From contig DKNZ01000082.1 of NCBI GenBank assembly GCA_002469845.1, positions 2,514 through 8,780 of the forward strand: a stretch of DNA of 6,267 bases, in the 5' to 3' direction. Shown piece by piece: positions 5,869 through 6,267 of this stretch (its first letter is position 1; the number at the start of each line of letters is the position of its first letter). The notes under the pieces are model-generated. The model did not search any database. It saw only the letters and a list, made by a program, of their open reading frames with translations, and was not told the DNA's origin. The translations under genes were made by a program, and so were the position numbers. The stretch is from Cellvibrionales bacterium UBA7375 (lineage in GTDB: Bacteria; Pseudomonadota; Gammaproteobacteria; Pseudomonadales; Porticoccaceae).

Positions 5869-5897
5869 TAGTATACTGTACGAACATACAGTATTAA
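5851..5897 (+). promoter_or_regulatory. Candidate core promoter elements of recA
   Basis: Two arrangements are possible. By position relative to the operator in E. coli recA, the -10 would be TATTAA (5892-5897), directly after the LexA box, but its -35 (AGTATA, 5870-5875) is poor. Alternatively TTGCAT (5851-5856, inside the pncC end) and TATACT (5872-5877) form a pair with a short 15-nt spacer. The LexA box would cover the -10 or spacer in either case. Confidence 0.4.
5874..5893. promoter_or_regulatory. LexA operator (SOS box) of recA
   Basis: TACTGTACGAACATACAGTA is a 20-bp site with both half-sites perfect (TACTGTA and TACAGTA). It fits the gammaproteobacterial consensus CTGT-N8-ACAG and is nearly the same as the E. 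coli recA operator. It starts 5 bp after the pncC stop and 73 bp before the recA ATG. By known biology LexA represses recA here until DNA damage activates RecA to trigger LexA self-cleavage. The right half overlaps a second 14-bp palindrome (5889-5902). Confidence 0.96.
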
Positions 5898-5966
5898 TAC
5901 TGAGTGGAAAAAACCACAGCTAAAACAGTTAAATCAGTCGAACAAACAGTTAATGAGGAAAAGATA

Positions 5967-6267
5967 ATGGATGCAAATAAAGAAAAGGCACTCGAAGCAG
6001 CTTTAGGTCAAATTGAAAGACAATTTGGTAAGGGCACTGTTATGCGTATGGGTGAAGATGAACGTGAAGCAGTACCATCCATATCGACTGGATCCCTTGG
6101 TTTAGATATAGCCCTAGGCATTGGCGGCCTCCCAAAAGGCCGTGTGGTTGAAATTTATGGCCCAGAGTCATCGGGTAAAACTACATTAACCCTTCAGGTT
6201 ATTGCGGAAGCACAAAAAGCTGGCGGTACCTGTGCATTTGTCGATGCAGAGCATGCATTAGATCCAG
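5967..6267 (+). CDS. recA: Recombinase RecA, N-terminal 100 residues (cut by window end)
   Basis: RecA forms ATP-dependent filaments on single-stranded DNA, drives strand exchange and stimulates LexA cleavage. The visible part runs from the N-terminal polymerisation helix (KEKALEAALGQIERQFGKG, about 5-23) through the PSISTGSLGLDIALGIGGLPKGR block. It then reaches Walker A GPESSGKT (65-72) and the FVDAEHALDP block with the catalytic Glu95. Numbering is one less than in E. coli. The ATG start is supported by GAGGA (5955-5959) with 7 nt spacing. The reading frame is also open back to a GTG at 5904, directly after an in-frame TGA, but that codon has no ribosome-binding site. The long leader contains the direct repeat AAACAGTTAA (5923-5932 and 5944-5953) and a GTGG/CCAC hairpin around six A residues (5904-5917). 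Expression should be controlled by the upstream LexA box. Confidence 0.99.
   Translation, partial: MDANKEKALEAALGQIERQFGKGTVMRMGEDEREAVPSISTGSLGLDIALGIGGLPKGRVVEIYGPESSGKTTLTLQVIAEAQKAGGTCAFVDAEHALDP

Overview
The window looks like a chromosomal housekeeping segment of a moderately AT-rich gammaproteobacterium, probably marine. The protein sequences are close to the gammaproteobacterial forms that I can align by memory: FdxA to the Azotobacter FdI type, MutS to the E. coli protein, and RecA with a gamma-type LexA box. The gene set mutS-fdxA beside cinA/pncC-recA matches the order known from Pseudomonas. Genus cannot be fixed from this window; a Cellvibrionales or SAR92-like organism is only a guess.

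Layout. At the left edge, two tRNA genes lie on the minus strand: tRNA-Val(TAC), then tRNA-Asp(GTC), which is cut by the window. A strong minus-strand promoter drives them (165-192). Diverging from them on the plus strand is a two-gene unit, a CvfB-like S1/winged-helix RNA-binding protein followed by a lipoprotein with a lytic-transglycosylase-like fold. This unit converges on a minus-strand block read as mutS, fdxA, tRNA-Arg(TCG) and a rho-independent terminator. Between the converging blocks lies a G+C-rich stretch of tandem perfect hairpins (1918-2010) that no gene explains. On the right, mutS diverges from pncC (a stand-alone CinA C-terminal domain), which is followed by recA, cut by the window end. 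A textbook LexA operator sits between pncC and recA.

How the genes work together. MutS (mismatch recognition) and RecA (strand exchange, SOS activation) form a DNA-repair neighbourhood. PncC recycles NMN in the pyridine nucleotide cycle and is a usual upstream neighbour of recA. FdxA is a 7Fe ferredoxin with its own consensus-like promoter. Its transcript probably runs into tRNA-Arg, 29 nt downstream, and ends at the shared terminator.

I see no phage, CRISPR, transposase or clear new system. The features most worth a second look are the hairpin cluster at 1918-2010, the nested inverted repeats between mutS and pncC, the palindrome overlapping the recA LexA box, and the apparent fdxA-tRNA co-transcription.
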